Below the pieces are notes generated by a model. That model saw only the letters and a list, made by a program, of their open reading frames with translations. It had not been told where the DNA came from and ran no database searches. From Chrysomallon squamiferum (lineage: Eukaryota; Mollusca; Gastropoda; Neomphalida; Peltospiridae), in contig CM022678.1 in the NCBI GenBank assembly GCA_012295275.1, positions 18,379,137 to 18,443,136 of the forward strand: 64,000 nt of DNA, given 5' to 3'. This document shows, in pieces, positions 1 to 11,647 of the stretch. Numbering within the stretch: the stretch's first letter is position 1; each line of letters begins with the position of its first letter. A program made the position numbers and the translations under genes.

Positions 1-520
1 TAGTAGTTTTGTTTTAAATAACAGAAGATGTAGTAGTAGCAGTAATAGTAGTAGTTTTGAGAAATAACAGAAGATGTAGTAGTAGCAGTAATAGTAGTAG
101 TTTTCAGAAATAACAGAAGATGTAGTAGTAGCAGTAATAGTAGTAGTTTTCAGAAATAACAGAAGATGTAGTAGTAGCAGTAATAGTAGTAGTTTTGAGA
201 AATAACAGAAGATGTAGTAGTAGCAGTAATAGTAGTAGTTTTCAGAAATAACAGAAGATGTAGTAGTAGCAGTAATAGTAGTAGTTTTGAGAAATAACAG
301 AAGATGTAGTAGTAGCAGTAATAGTAGTAGTTTTCAGAAATAACAGAAGATGTAGTAGTAGCAGTAATAGTAGTAGTTTTCAGAAATAACAGAAGATGTA
401 GTAGAAGCAGTAATAGTAGTAGTTTTGAGAAATAACAGAAGTAGTAGTAGCAGTAATAGTAGTAGTTTTCAGAAATAACAGAAGTAGTAGCAGTAATAGT
501 AGTAGTTTTAGAAGAGCATA
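1..520. repeat. 46-bp minisatellite, left array
   Basis: Tandem 46-bp units of the form (g/c)agaaataacagaagatg followed by gtagtagtagcagtaatagtagtagtttt, about 11 copies with small internal deletions, running off the left edge. The same unit recurs at 47211-48444 inside intron 1 of copy G. By position this is intron 1 of copy 0, whose exon 1 lies at 957-1017. Long reading frames across it (Tyr/Cys-rich on the minus strand) are artefacts of the triplet content. Confidence 0.95.
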
Positions 521-553
521 ACAAGAGAAACAGTTGTAGTGTAATAAGAGTTT

Positions 554-934
<381 letters not shown>

Positions 935-956
935 GTTTTTAAAGTTTATTTCTTAC

Positions 957-1017
957 CGTAAATGAAAACAGTACAGGCCCAGGCTGTTAATAAGTTGAAC
1001 GAGAAAAAATCCTTCAT
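957..1017 (-). CDS. Copy 0: signal-peptide exon 1 of an F-type lectin/PAN gene (rest off the left edge)
   Basis: A 61-nt exon on the minus strand begins with ATG at 1015-1017 and ends in phase 1 at a gtaaga donor (plus strand ttcttac at 950-956). It encodes MKDFFSFNLLTAWACTVFIY, a short hydrophobic signal-peptide core nearly identical to exon 1 of copies A and C-H. Exons F1, F2 and PAN would lie to the left, beyond the minisatellite and outside the window, so their integrity cannot be judged. The flank 1018-about 1640 matches the flank upstream of copy G (48861-about 49480), and both have the minisatellite in intron 1. Copies 0 and G are therefore close relatives. Confidence 0.75.
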
Positions 1018-2977
1018 TTCCTTCTGTCTTTGCTTGTTGTCAACGTGAATAAAACTCCACTGACTAAATTTTTATTTTAAACTGTATTTCAGTGACAATT
1101 GAATAATAAAATACTGAAACGATTCAGGTCACTGGCTCAAACGACGATTTTGTGATGTAGGAAAATGTAAATAAGCTTTTTAAATTTATTATGCTCTTAT
1201 TATTATATACAACTGGGAGAACAGAATTACAAAGTTCACGCTTTCGTTGACGAAACGGTCTGCTATTTGTCAGAAAGGACTTAGTAAATCAATATACGAA
1301 GCAAAATAAAACAATAACAAAATTTCAAATATTCATGAATATTTCTTTGATTGAATGAGTAGCCGAAGATTTAGTTACTATTTTCGCAGATAGCACGGTT
1401 CCCTGATGTTTTGTTGGATCAAAAAATCACTAGACAGCTAATACAATGTTTCATTTCTTTACAACACACTTCAACAAGAAGCCATGAATATTTGAAATGT
1501 TTTATTATCTAATCTACTTTCTCTATTGATTTCGCCCATCCCTTTTATGACCGTTTTTTTTTTTTTTTTTTTTTGTCTGTGTCAGGAATTTTATTATTAT
1601 TATTATTTTTATTATCATTTTTTTTTTGGTTATAATTATTAACCACAGCAACGGGTTTCATTTCTTGTTATCACTATGGAGAAAGAGAATAAAAAAGAAA
1701 CCTACCAACAAACGAAGAGAAAGATAAGAAAAACAAACAAACAAATAATAATAATAATAATAATAATAAATTAAACGAAAGAAAGAAAGAAAGAAAAAAA
1801 CCCGTTCTGTTTAAAATGTATTGCATGCGTTGTTCAGGAAACTATTTCCTTCTGCTACAAATCTTTAAGCTTAATAATGTAAGCGTTGGCTTCAGGCGTT
1901 AGTAGTGTAGAGATCAGTGCTTATCAGGGTTTCCTCTTATGTTACATTACTATGTCTGTCCTACGACTAGTTATAAAAAGTCGTGTGTTTTAGGTTTCCC
2001 TGCTCATAGTGAAAAATACAAAGTAAAAATACCCGGTCTGAAATGCAGTCAAAGGTGAAGGAAAAATTAAATAAATTAATCATTATCTTCATCATCATCA
2101 TTACCATCGTCATTATCATATTATCATCATCATCATCATTATCATTATCATCATCATCGTTACTACTCTATTTCTATAGCATTATTCTTACTTAATTTTA
2201 TTTTCGTAAAAAGTTCCTTCATCTATTTTTTTTCTTTTTTTTATACTTTCCCTACTCATTTTTCTTCTTCTTCTTCTTCTTTTTTTAATTCTGCTGATCA
2301 TTTAATCGCTTTCTCTTCGCCTTTATTTATTCTTCATCTAAGGTGTCCACCCACTAATAATCTGTAAAACAGGTACAACGTAATTTACACAAATAACGTA
2401 TTGTTTCGAAACTCTACGTATTATCGATGGTGACATTTTACCGTGGCAATGCTAGTGAAGAGATTTGTTATTTTCCCTTATCGAGTAGCGGTCACTGGCC
2501 TCGTGTTGCGAGAGCAGATTCAGGTATCAAGAAACTTAAACCAAAGTAAACCATTCGAGACAAACTACTTGGCCATTTCGCACGTTCTCGATGTGTTGTT
2601 TTGTATGTTTTCCAATCAGCGGAGACGAGATAAGTGAAAGAAGTATTTTGTGAAATATTTAAAAAGAGCAGATAGCAGAATGAACAACAACAACAAGAGA
2701 GAGAGAGAGAGAGAGAGAGCATATAAACATTATAAAATTAGGTTAGAAAATTCTGTGGATTGTTTTGAAACTGTCACTCGTAATTTATGAAATGACAAGA
2801 GAAAAATATGACAAAGTAAAACAATGCCTCGCATAGCTTCGTGATCCGTGGAATGTCATATTTACATTTTGTGTAACATTTATCACGTTTCAACCTAGAA
2901 AAAACACCATCAAATACAGACCAGAAACAACGGTTCAGAAAAAAAGAAAAGAAAAAAGAAAAGAGAAGAACCATCTA

Positions 2978-3098
<121 letters not shown>

Positions 3099-3967
3099 TA
3101 TATATATACATACATATACACAAAACAGAAACACAGACGTACACACACTCACACACACACATGTATGTACATACACCTGACACATATACATACACACATA
3201 CACAGATACAAATATATGAACACAACACAGGCATAAATTACTGACACAGATACCCACATGCGCACACACACACACACACACAGACAAACCTTTACAGAAA
3301 AAGATAAACCATTTCCGTCATTTCGATTCCCATTTACTTTGTAACAACAAACACTGGAAGCTACATTTCCTTGATTCCAGACTTCCCCTTCCCCTTCCCT
3401 CTACCCCCGGGCTACTGAAAAGCATGCCAAACTATCAGTCAGAAACCAGGACACGTGGGCGTCAATGTGCATGTTGTTGTATAACATCGTGGCCTACGGC
3501 AATGTCGTTATGCTTCGTTTACGACGTCTTTCTTTTTTTTTTTTTGTCTCACTTGTTCATTCCACAAATAAAAGCAATTGAACCGGGATAATTTTTATTC
3601 AGTACATTCTGTTGACATCATTGCTTTGTACATGTATTATTTAACCTTGATATCATATGGCTCGAATGTTTTTTTGTACTATACAAAAATAAACGTTTTA
3701 TTTATTTATTTGTTTATCAGTAAAATCGATAATTCCTTTGTGCCATCTAACAACTGGTTTTGTATAACAATGAAGACTGAAATTAAAACTCGAAAATGAA
3801 AATTATATCATGAATGTTTTCTGTATGTGCAGTTACTGTATGTGTGTGCATCTGGGTGTGTCTGTATGTTTGTCTGTGAATGTAAGTCTATCTGTCTGAA
3901 GTTTTGTATTCATGTAAATATATATGTATGTATGCATGTATGTAGGTATGTGTGTATGTGTAATAAC

Positions 3968-3968
<1 letters not shown>

Positions 3969-4053
<85 letters not shown>
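3969..4053. repeat. (CT)n followed by (TA)n microsatellite
   Basis: About 70 bp of CT repeat merges into a short TA repeat, immediately before the inverted repeat at 4069-4241. Confidence 0.95.
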
Positions 4054-4068
4054 GTGTGTATATATATA

Positions 4069-4241
4069 GTTATTTCACTTTATTTTATTTTATTATGTAC
4101 ATATATACACGTATACATAGATAGACGCATATTTACGTCTGTATACATATATATATATTAGTGTTTGTGTATACGTAAATTTGCGTCTATCTATGTATAT
4201 GTGTATGTACGTACATAATAAAATAAAATAAAGTGAAATAA
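4069..4241. repeat. Inverted repeat with 69-70 bp arms (hairpin or MITE-like)
   Basis: Left arm 4069-4138 (begins gttatttcactttattttat) and right arm 4173-4241 (ends aaataaagtgaaataa) are reverse complements with about 4 mismatches. They are separated by a 34-bp AT-rich loop. The arms contain the distinctive block atagatagacgca / tgcgtctatctat, so the match is not only low complexity. It could be a foldback element remnant or a template-switch inversion. No coding content and no clear target-site duplication were seen. Confidence 0.85.
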
Positions 4242-4619
4242 GTAAGTAAATAATTAGAAAATAAAATAGACATAAATATAAAAATCATAAATCCTTAAGA
4301 AGGAAAACAAAATAAAGACAAAAAAATAAAAAAAAAAAAAAAAAAAATAAATAAATAAAGAAATAAAGAAAAATAAAGAAAAAAGAAAAAAGAATGAGAT
4401 GAAGAAGGAAAAAAGAAAGGAATGGTAAGGTAATAAAATTTTTTTTTTTTTTTTAGAAAATGGTTCGGGTTGTGCCGGATATATCTTTCGTTGCTGTCGG
4501 GTTCATGCACACCTAACTGAACCAATCCCTTGAAATACTTCACTGAAATAGATTGACACAGTCCGTTTTGGCGATCTACGTTATTATTAATTACTGGCAT
4601 AATACTTAAGAAGATCTGT

Positions 4620-4860
4620 CTACAAGCAGATCACTTTTTGACCGCAGACGTGAAAGGAAAAAGACTCCAGGGCTGAAAGAACCACGCCGATTGGTTGAAG
4701 AACGCTGTGACGTCACGAGCTCAGCAGACGAGAGTTTCGCGTCAGCGGGTTCAATCGTGTGTCTCTCAGAAGTATTGATGCCTTTTGGCGCTTCCTTCTT
4801 TTTCTTTGTCGTGTGTTACAGTCTTGACGTCATGGTTATAAATAACTGAAGTCTTTTGAA
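4620..4860 (+). promoter_or_regulatory. CpG-rich, promoter-like patch (copy 1)
   Basis: In a window with very few CpGs, this stretch is dense in them. It holds an inverted CCAAT box (gattggttg near 4690) and a perfect CRE palindrome tgacgtca (4709-4716), followed by cgcgtcagcggg. Downstream at about 4913-4921 is a pyrimidine-rich ttcttttttcacag acceptor-like string. It could be a promoter and first exon of an unannotated plus-strand transcript, or a fragment of a mobile-element promoter. No coding exon could be attached. The right part is duplicated at 16842-16975. Confidence 0.3.
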
Positions 4861-4946
4861 GTTCTCTTTTATTTTATTTTTTATTTCTGATTTGCGTGAT
4901 TCCGTATTTCTTTTTTCACAGCGAGTATATTTGAGAACTAGAGTAC

Positions 4947-4949
<3 letters not shown>

Positions 4950-5019
<70 letters not shown>
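4950..5019. repeat. (GA)n microsatellite
   Basis: 70 bp of GA repeat flanked by gagtacttaa and gtagtaaatac. The paralogous tract is at 17091-17172. Its flanks differ from the intron 1 GA tracts, so it is a separate locus within the A/C block. Confidence 0.97.
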
Positions 5020-5022
<3 letters not shown>

Positions 5023-5770
5023 TAAATACAAACAAGATACTAAATTAAATTAAATTAATGAAATTAAAAATAAAACACGAGTACAGGAAATACTTTCAGC
5101 CGCAGGAATTAGAATAATCCCAGCTAACTTGAAAGTGAAGGCGGTTTCTAAAAATAGACTCATTAACAAAATGACTTACCGTTTAATTGCTGATGTCATA
5201 CTGACTTCACATAAATATATACATACTGCTAGCAACAACAGCTACTACTTTACTCCTACTAGTGCTAGTACCATCACTAGTACGAGTCTACTACTACTAC
5301 TACTACAACTGCTACTACTATTAGAACGTCTCTGCTACCACCTCTACTGCCACGATTGCAATAACAACGGCTACTACTACTGCAGTTACAAAACGCACAA
5401 CATCAACTACTGTTACTTCTTACATTATTATTACTGCTACTGTTAAAGTGACGGATATAACTACAACAACTACTACTACTGCAACATTGACTACAACGGC
5501 ATAACCATTAAAATAGCAACACCATAACGACAGCAGATGAACAACAACAGCGATGCCTGTTATCTACATTGAAAACGACCGCTTTAACTACTACAACAAC
5601 GTCAACAACAGCTACCTTTGCTGCTAACTTAACAACTAATAATACCGTCATCACTACACAGTGATAGCGACAACACCTACGATTGTTCTATTACTACAAC
5701 CATGTCGACAGTAAAACTATTCCCTTTAAGAAAACTGTCTTTCTGTAAACTGCTGATGTCATTGTTGACT
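5020..5770. other. Triplet-rich non-coding spacer (CTA/CAA repeats)
   Basis: Imperfect CTA, ACA and ACT triplets run through 5180-5720. The same segment occurs at 17173-17935 (near identical) and at 49530-50158 (more diverged). A 105-codon plus-strand frame here is compositionally biased (Leu/Tyr/Thr runs) and breaks in the paralogues, so it is not called as a gene. Confidence 0.6.
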
Positions 5771-5826
5771 CTATTCTGTCGCAGTTTTCAGAACCGCTAA
5801 TTCATCTGTCGACATTTTAGAAATTG
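5771..5826 (-). other. Candidate alternative terminal exon, copy A
   Basis: Behind an acceptor-like cgcgcag (minus strand) lies a 56-nt frame, open in phase 1, reading (A)ISKMSTDELAVLKTATE and then TAG. The phase matches the phase 1 donor of exon F2, so skipping PAN could give a lectin with this 18-residue tail. Alternatively it is part of a spliced 3' UTR, or simply non-coding DNA conserved because the whole unit is recently duplicated. In copy A it lies 3.3 kb beyond the PAN stop because of an insertion. Confidence 0.35.
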
Positions 5827-5959
5827 CTGCGCGATCTAAAAATAAATAGGTGAGGTGGAAAAAGATGTGGGAGTGAAAGAAAATATCAAGAAAACAAAAT
5901 AAAAACAAAAACGAAACAAAACAAATACCAGTACTAACAATAAGAAGAACAAAACTTAG

Positions 5960-8785
5960 CAAAAATAATATAAAATTTGTAAAAATATTTATAATGATTA
6001 TTATAATAGTAGCAATAATAAAAATAAATAATAATGATAATAATTATGAAGTAATACAAATAATGATAAAATGATAATGATGATGATGATGTTGATGATA
6101 ATAATAATAATAATAATAATGATGATGATCATCTTTTTTCACTATCGCCCGAGAAAATTTAATTTTCTGTTCTCCTCTTTCTATTATTTGTTCTTTTCAG
6201 TTCCTTTTTTATCATTTTTCTCAAAAGTCTTTTTTTTTTCATTTATTTATTCATTCATTTCTTTTTTTCTTTCATTTGGCTGTGACAAATGCAAAATGCT
6301 ATTTACTACGAACATTTCTACAGAGATAAATGGTTGTCTGTTAAATTGTCGTCTGCTACAAAAAAAAAAAATATAATAATAATAATAATGATAAATAAAT
6401 TTAAAAAAAAGTAAAAAAATAAAAAATAAAATAAAAATTAAGTGCAAGAAAAAGAAAGAAAAATAATAACAAGAAAGGAAACAGAACACACATATATATA
6501 TATATATAAATAAATACGTTTAATGTAATTTACAAATAGATAAGCGAATACATGGACAAAATAGTTATACTCGATGCACTTGAATGCCAAAACGAGATGA
6601 TTATCTGAAGGGAAACAACTCGTGCTTTACGGTGACGAGTTAACGAGTTATCTCCTTCCAGTCTGTTATCTCAGCACGTTGATAGCTAAAGTACTGTGGG
6701 TAGATCGGGCGTCATTCAGTGCAAGCGATCAGAGTAAGGTAGTTAGCATAAATGTGTTCAGTTGTATTGTGCAGTAAGCCTTCGTTAAGTGATGCAATGT
6801 GACGTGATGCAATGTGTAAATTGTCTTTATAAAGAATACCCAGTACGTATATAAATACATATATTTAGTATTTCTTAATTAAGGTAGATCATTTTGACCT
6901 AGTCGTTTTAAAATTACCTTGCAAGCTGTAAAAGTGTATTCATACATACATGCATATATACATACATACATACATACACACATTCATATGTACATATATA
7001 CATACACACACACATACATAGATACATATGCATATACAAACACTGTTGTTGTAAAGGGTATCATCGCCCTTTCGTCATTAACACATTTATTTTAAAAATC
7101 ATCTAATATATTTACCCCAAAGTAAAGTGACAAATAATCAAGTAAAACAAACAACACATTAACTTTAGTAGTTGCTGTAGTAGTAGTAGTAGTAGTAGTG
7201 GTAGTAGTAGTAGTAATGATAATGACGATAATCTTTAAGAACAGCAGGAATTACAAAAGCTCGAGTAAATAAATAAATAAATAAATAAACAAGCAAGCAA
7301 ACAAACAGTCAAATAAATAAAAATAGAAAAACAAATCATAAAAAACAATAATAATAAGGAAAAACAATAATAATAATATTAATGAAAAAAAAAGAGTTCG
7401 ATCACAGTCATTATATTATTAAAGTAATCTTAATACAACCTTTGTCGTGGAAGGCATATAAACAATTTCTCATCTACATTTCTTTCTAATTTTTTCTTTT
7501 CATTATGCTCTGATACGCCTCGCTGAAAACTTGCACCGTCTTGGTCACTGGTTTTCAACCTTTTTCATACCGCGACCCCTTAAGAGTAACTCAATATGAC
7601 CGAGGACCCTTTAAACATTTTGATTGAATAATATCTAGAGTTACAATATTTTCATCAATCAAAGACAGTACAAAAGGAACCTATATTCAATATGACGGGT
7701 CCCAGACCTATCTGTACGTTTTTGTTTATCCCTCCTTCCAAGTCAAACTGGAATTAGTTAAAACACACCCTCGCTCAGGAATGATCTCTCGACCCTATGT
7801 GGTCTAGGTGTTATGAAATACACCTAACAATAGCATTAATATCTTTTGTTGTTATCGTTTAACTTGACTTAATAATAACAATAACAATAATAATGATGAT
7901 GATGATGAAGATGATGATAATAATAAGGATGATGATGATGATGATAATAATATCTACAACAACAAAACAACAAATAAATAAAAGAGAAAAGAGAAGAAAG
8001 AAATAAATGTCTTACAGTTTGGTAATAGTAACAATGACGTTAATGCTTGTAGTGGTAATAGCACAAATAACAATAGCTGTTGTTCTAGTGGTAGTAGTAG
8101 TAATAGTAGCAGTAGAAGCAGAACATGTAATTGTAGATGAAGTAGCAGTATAATAGTAGTAGCAATGAATGTTGTAGAAGTTGTAATAGTGGCAGTAGTT
8201 ATTATAATAGAAATATTTGCGGTAATAGTAATAATAATTGTAATAGTTGTAGAGTAAAAAAATTGCATGGTAGAGAGTTTAAAAGTAATATTAATTGCTT
8301 AAGTTATTGGACTACTTGGAGTAACATAATAATATTTACAATAATAATAGTACATCTGTTAGTAGTGCTAGTAGTAATACAAGTAATATTAACAAACTGA
8401 ATATAGTGTTAGTAGAAGCAGTAAAAATATTAATGTTAACAGTAGTAATAATAATTAAAATGGTAATATACGAAATAATACAAGTAGTAGTAGTATTTGT
8501 TACATTATAGTAACAGTTGTAATAAAAATAGTGTCATACAGATTTACTTTGTGTTTTAAGTAAAGGTTCAGCCTGCATTCAGAAATCGGTCCCACGTTTG
8601 CCGAATTGTGGCAGCTGTAAAACTAAAAAAAAATATTAGCATCAGCAGTTGCGATGTGATAGTGATAACAGCAGTAGCTTTTGGTATGTTGTCATACGAT
8701 CTGCAGTGGTAGTGCAATAGTACAAAAGTGACGTAGATAAAGTAGCTGCATTGATATTAGTATTAAAGTTATTAGCTGTTGTGCT
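5960..8785. other. 2.8-kb insertion unique to units A and C
   Basis: Units B, D, E, G and H have about 200 bp between the candidate tail exon and the conserved segment starting ctagctgcatttccgagttc. Here 2.8 kb intervenes, and it is found again at 18125-20960. It holds ATG/AAT triplets, an ATAC/ACAC-rich stretch (6930-7040), a moderately complex segment at 6590-6850, the hAT-like element at 7546, and TAG-rich repeats. No open frame resembles a gene. The boundaries are approximate because both edges are low complexity. Confidence 0.6.
7546..7820. mobile_element. hAT-like non-autonomous element end (copy in unit A)
   Basis: The string cactggttttcaaccttttt followed by cataccgcgacccctta matches the well-known terminal consensus of many hAT-superfamily non-autonomous elements (CAGTGGTTCTCAACCTTTTT...CCGCGACCCC). 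Continuing motifs such as gaggacccttt and gggtcccagacc fit the same class. I cannot find the matching inverted terminus at the other end, so this is probably a truncated or solo end. The right boundary is a guess. An essentially identical copy at 19716 arose by block duplication, not by a second transposition. Confidence 0.45.
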
Positions 8786-9151
8786 AATGCAAGTATTCCT
8801 AGCTGCATTTCCGAGTTCATTTAACCACAAAAGATGTTTGCTATAAACAGGCAGCAATTAAAAACATCGTCGATATTTTCATCACAGATTTAAGTGATAC
8901 TGTACGAGTACAATCCAGAAACAGGCTTCTCTAAACGCGTTCAAAAAATTGGTCAGTTATACTGAAATCTTTAGCGTTTAGATCAATTGTGTTTAAACGT
9001 AAGATCAGACAGTCTGGTAAATGACGTAAAACAGTAAACATCAAAATTCATTGTAATGACACAAGAGAGTTACGTAAGTCTGCCTGTAACGTCACCGATA
9101 TACTTTTCTGACGTCATTTCATAGAAAGATTGGAAACAGTTTTTAGTGAAG

Positions 9152-9549
9152 TTAACACTGAGTGTTTTCAAGTAAGGGTTTTCGTTGATAAAAGACCCAA
9201 GGCTGCAGCTGTGTTGACGTTGGAACGGGAAAAGACACAAGATGACATTGTTGTGTTGTGTTTAAGTAATTGAATCCAAAACAAGTAGGACTGCCGTTAC
9301 ACATCAGTGAACACTGCTGTTTTGTAAATCTTCCTTCTATCTGAGCAGACGGCGAAAACATCAGTCCAAAGTTTCCGTGAAAAGTAGAAGCTGAGCAGGA
9401 AGAATAAAAGTACAAAATAATTAAACAAGAACAGCAAAAAACAGATAAAACAACATAAAACAGCAATAAAACCAAAAACAATAAAATCAAATAAAAAATT
9501 AAATTATACTAAACAACAACAAAGAGACAATTAAAAAGACGAAAAACAA

Positions 9550-9588
<39 letters not shown>

Positions 9589-10623
9589 TAAGAAACAACC
9601 AAAAAAAATAAAATAAAATAAAAAATAAAAAATAAAAAAAAGAGAAAGAAACAACAAAAACATACAGACACGAAACAAAATAATGATCTATATACTAATT
9701 AAACAAACAAACAAACAAACGGAAACAAATAAATTAATTACAAAAAATGTATATGAAATAATAATAAAATAAAACACTATCATACACGCACAAGCACAAA
9801 TATAAAATAAAATAAAAATAGGTAATTAAACAAAAACACCAGTAAAATAAGATAATACATTATATTATAAAAATAACAAGCAAACAAAACAATTAAATCT
9901 TCTGAGTTATAAAAGCCTTTTCTTTTCTTTTTATATTTTAGTCTTTAAATAATAAAACTCACCAGAATATTTGGCGTCACAACCAAACACCATCACTTCA
10001 CAAAGCGTTAGAACACCTTGAGGAAGAAATATTTTTACGTATCTCGCAGGTGTTACGTTGTCGCAGTGAAGAGAGATTGTCTCCCCGTTTGCCACTGGTT
10101 CAGTGTAAGTGATACACACACTGGGGGCGCTGTTTTCAACGTACGTGAATATAGTGAAGTTTCGTAATCTGTCGCCTGATGTAAGGTAGAAGACATAAAA
10201 TAAAATAAATAAATATTCAAATAATAAATAAATAAAAAACTAAATAAATAAATTGATAAAACGAATACTGCTACTACTGGTGCTGTGACCGAAATAATAG
10301 GCATTTATTCTCAAACTATGTTATTTGATTTTCATACTGTATTATTAGGAAAAAACTATGAAAATCTCTAAATCAAGTGTTTATTTATTTTATGTTTAAA
10401 CTTTCTGGTGACTGTCAGCCTCAGTTAGAAGCACATAACACTAAGTATGTTGGATGTTTCTTCATAATTGATATTTGTACTTTAACACTTTAATAGTAGC
10501 AAAGGTTGAGGTTCAGTTACAAAATTGATTTACTCGTTTTATACACATACACACACAAACAATATATATATATATATATATATAAATAAGAAGAAAAAAA
10601 TAATAACAATAATTCATACGTTT

Positions 10624-10666
<43 letters not shown>

Positions 10667-11473
10667 TAATAATAATAATAATAAAAAGAAACTTTATTGT
10701 TAGTAAAGACTTACCACAGCAGTCTCCACGGTTGACAATAGAAATCGTCTGAATGAAATAAAACCCGAGCAAGTCTACCTCCCACCATTGGTTGTGAGAG
10801 TAGCGTGTGTGGGTACATGACCAGGACATATAATTTGGATTTGTGATGCCGTCCACGGCGTATTCAGACAAAGCAAGAAAGTTTCGATAATAAAACGACG
10901 ACGACTGTTGTGTTGGTTTTCTTAAAGCCAGATTAGTCGATCCAAAAGCTAAAGAAATCAAACAAACAAACCAAAAAATAAAAATACAATTTTAAATAAT
11001 AAAAAGATAAACAATAAATAAAATAAAAATGCGTAAATTGGTTTTTAATGTTTTTTTGAAAAGTAAGAAAAGGATAATAAAATAAAATAAATAAAAAATA
11101 AAAATAAAATGAAATATAAGAAAACATAAATGAATAAGTAAATAAATGAATGAATAAAAGTAGAAAAAATAACAAAAAAGAAAAAAGAAAGAACAGTAAT
11201 TAGTAATTAAATATAATTATGTAACAGAAAAAATAAAATATAAATAAAAACAGAATAAATTAGAAGTAGCATTAATAATTAATAATATAGACAACAGTAG
11301 TAGCTGTGGAAGTAGTAATAGTAATATTAGTAATATTAGTAGTAGTAACTGTAAAACAGTCTAGGAAGTGGTAGTATTATAGTATTAGTATTAGTGATAA
11401 TTACAATAATGGTAGTAGTAGTAGTAGTAGCAGCAGCAGAAGCAGTTGTAGTATTAAGTGTATCAGTGTCGGT

Positions 11474-11568
<95 letters not shown>

Positions 11569-11647
11569 TTCAAGGTTTATTTTTACCGTAAATGAAGAAA
11601 GTACAGGCCCAGGCTGTTAACAATTTGAACGAGAAAAAATCCTTCAT
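9152..11647 (-). CDS. Copy A: secreted F-type lectin with C-terminal PAN/apple domain
   Basis: Exons: signal 11587-11647, F1 10715-10948, F2 9963-10175, PAN 9152-9390; predicted 248 aa, all introns phase 1. Residues 1-20 are a signal peptide starting MKDFFSFKLLTAWA, with likely cleavage after AFG near residue 23. The F-type lectin domain covers about 24-167. It has the Ca-site region YAVDG, CTHT, WWEVDLL, adjacent cysteines (DCC), and the fucose motif HX26RXDX4R, with H in CTHT and RGDCCGDR spanning the F1/F2 junction. CEVMVFG closes the domain. PAN residues 171-248 show the spacing C-x3-C-x5-C-x11-C and an NTT glycosylation site. Known F-type lectins bind fucosylated glycans outside the cell. 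A role in immune or gamete recognition is inference. A substitution makes TGT-TAA, removing the last three residues found in other copies. The exon 1 donor is gtaaaa rather than gtaaga. Confidence 0.85.
11477..11565. repeat. (GA)n in intron 1 of copy A
   Basis: 89 bp of pure GA repeat ending 21 nt from the exon 1 donor. It is bordered on the far side by TAG/CAG triplets, as in the other copies. Confidence 0.97.

Noticed and set aside
1-520. CRISPR-like array (regular repeats)
   Set aside because: Units are contiguous with no unique spacers; it is a eukaryotic minisatellite.
150-524. 124-codon Tyr/Cys-rich minus-strand frame
   Set aside because: Lies wholly in the 46-bp minisatellite and results from TAG/TAA-poor triplets on that strand.
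4740-4755. gcgggttcaatcg resembling a tRNA B box
   Set aside because: No matching A box, cloverleaf or acceptor stem could be drawn on either strand.
5129-5446. 105-codon plus-strand Leu/Tyr/Thr-rich frame (also at 17282)
   Set aside because: Built from CTA/ACA triplets; frame and composition collapse in the paralogue at 49530.
8642-8857. Frame containing LLWLNELGNAARN, conserved near the 3' end of all units, preceded by an acceptor-like tatag
   Set aside because: Downstream halves diverge in frame and length between copies and no donor or stop is shared; more likely conserved non-coding sequence.
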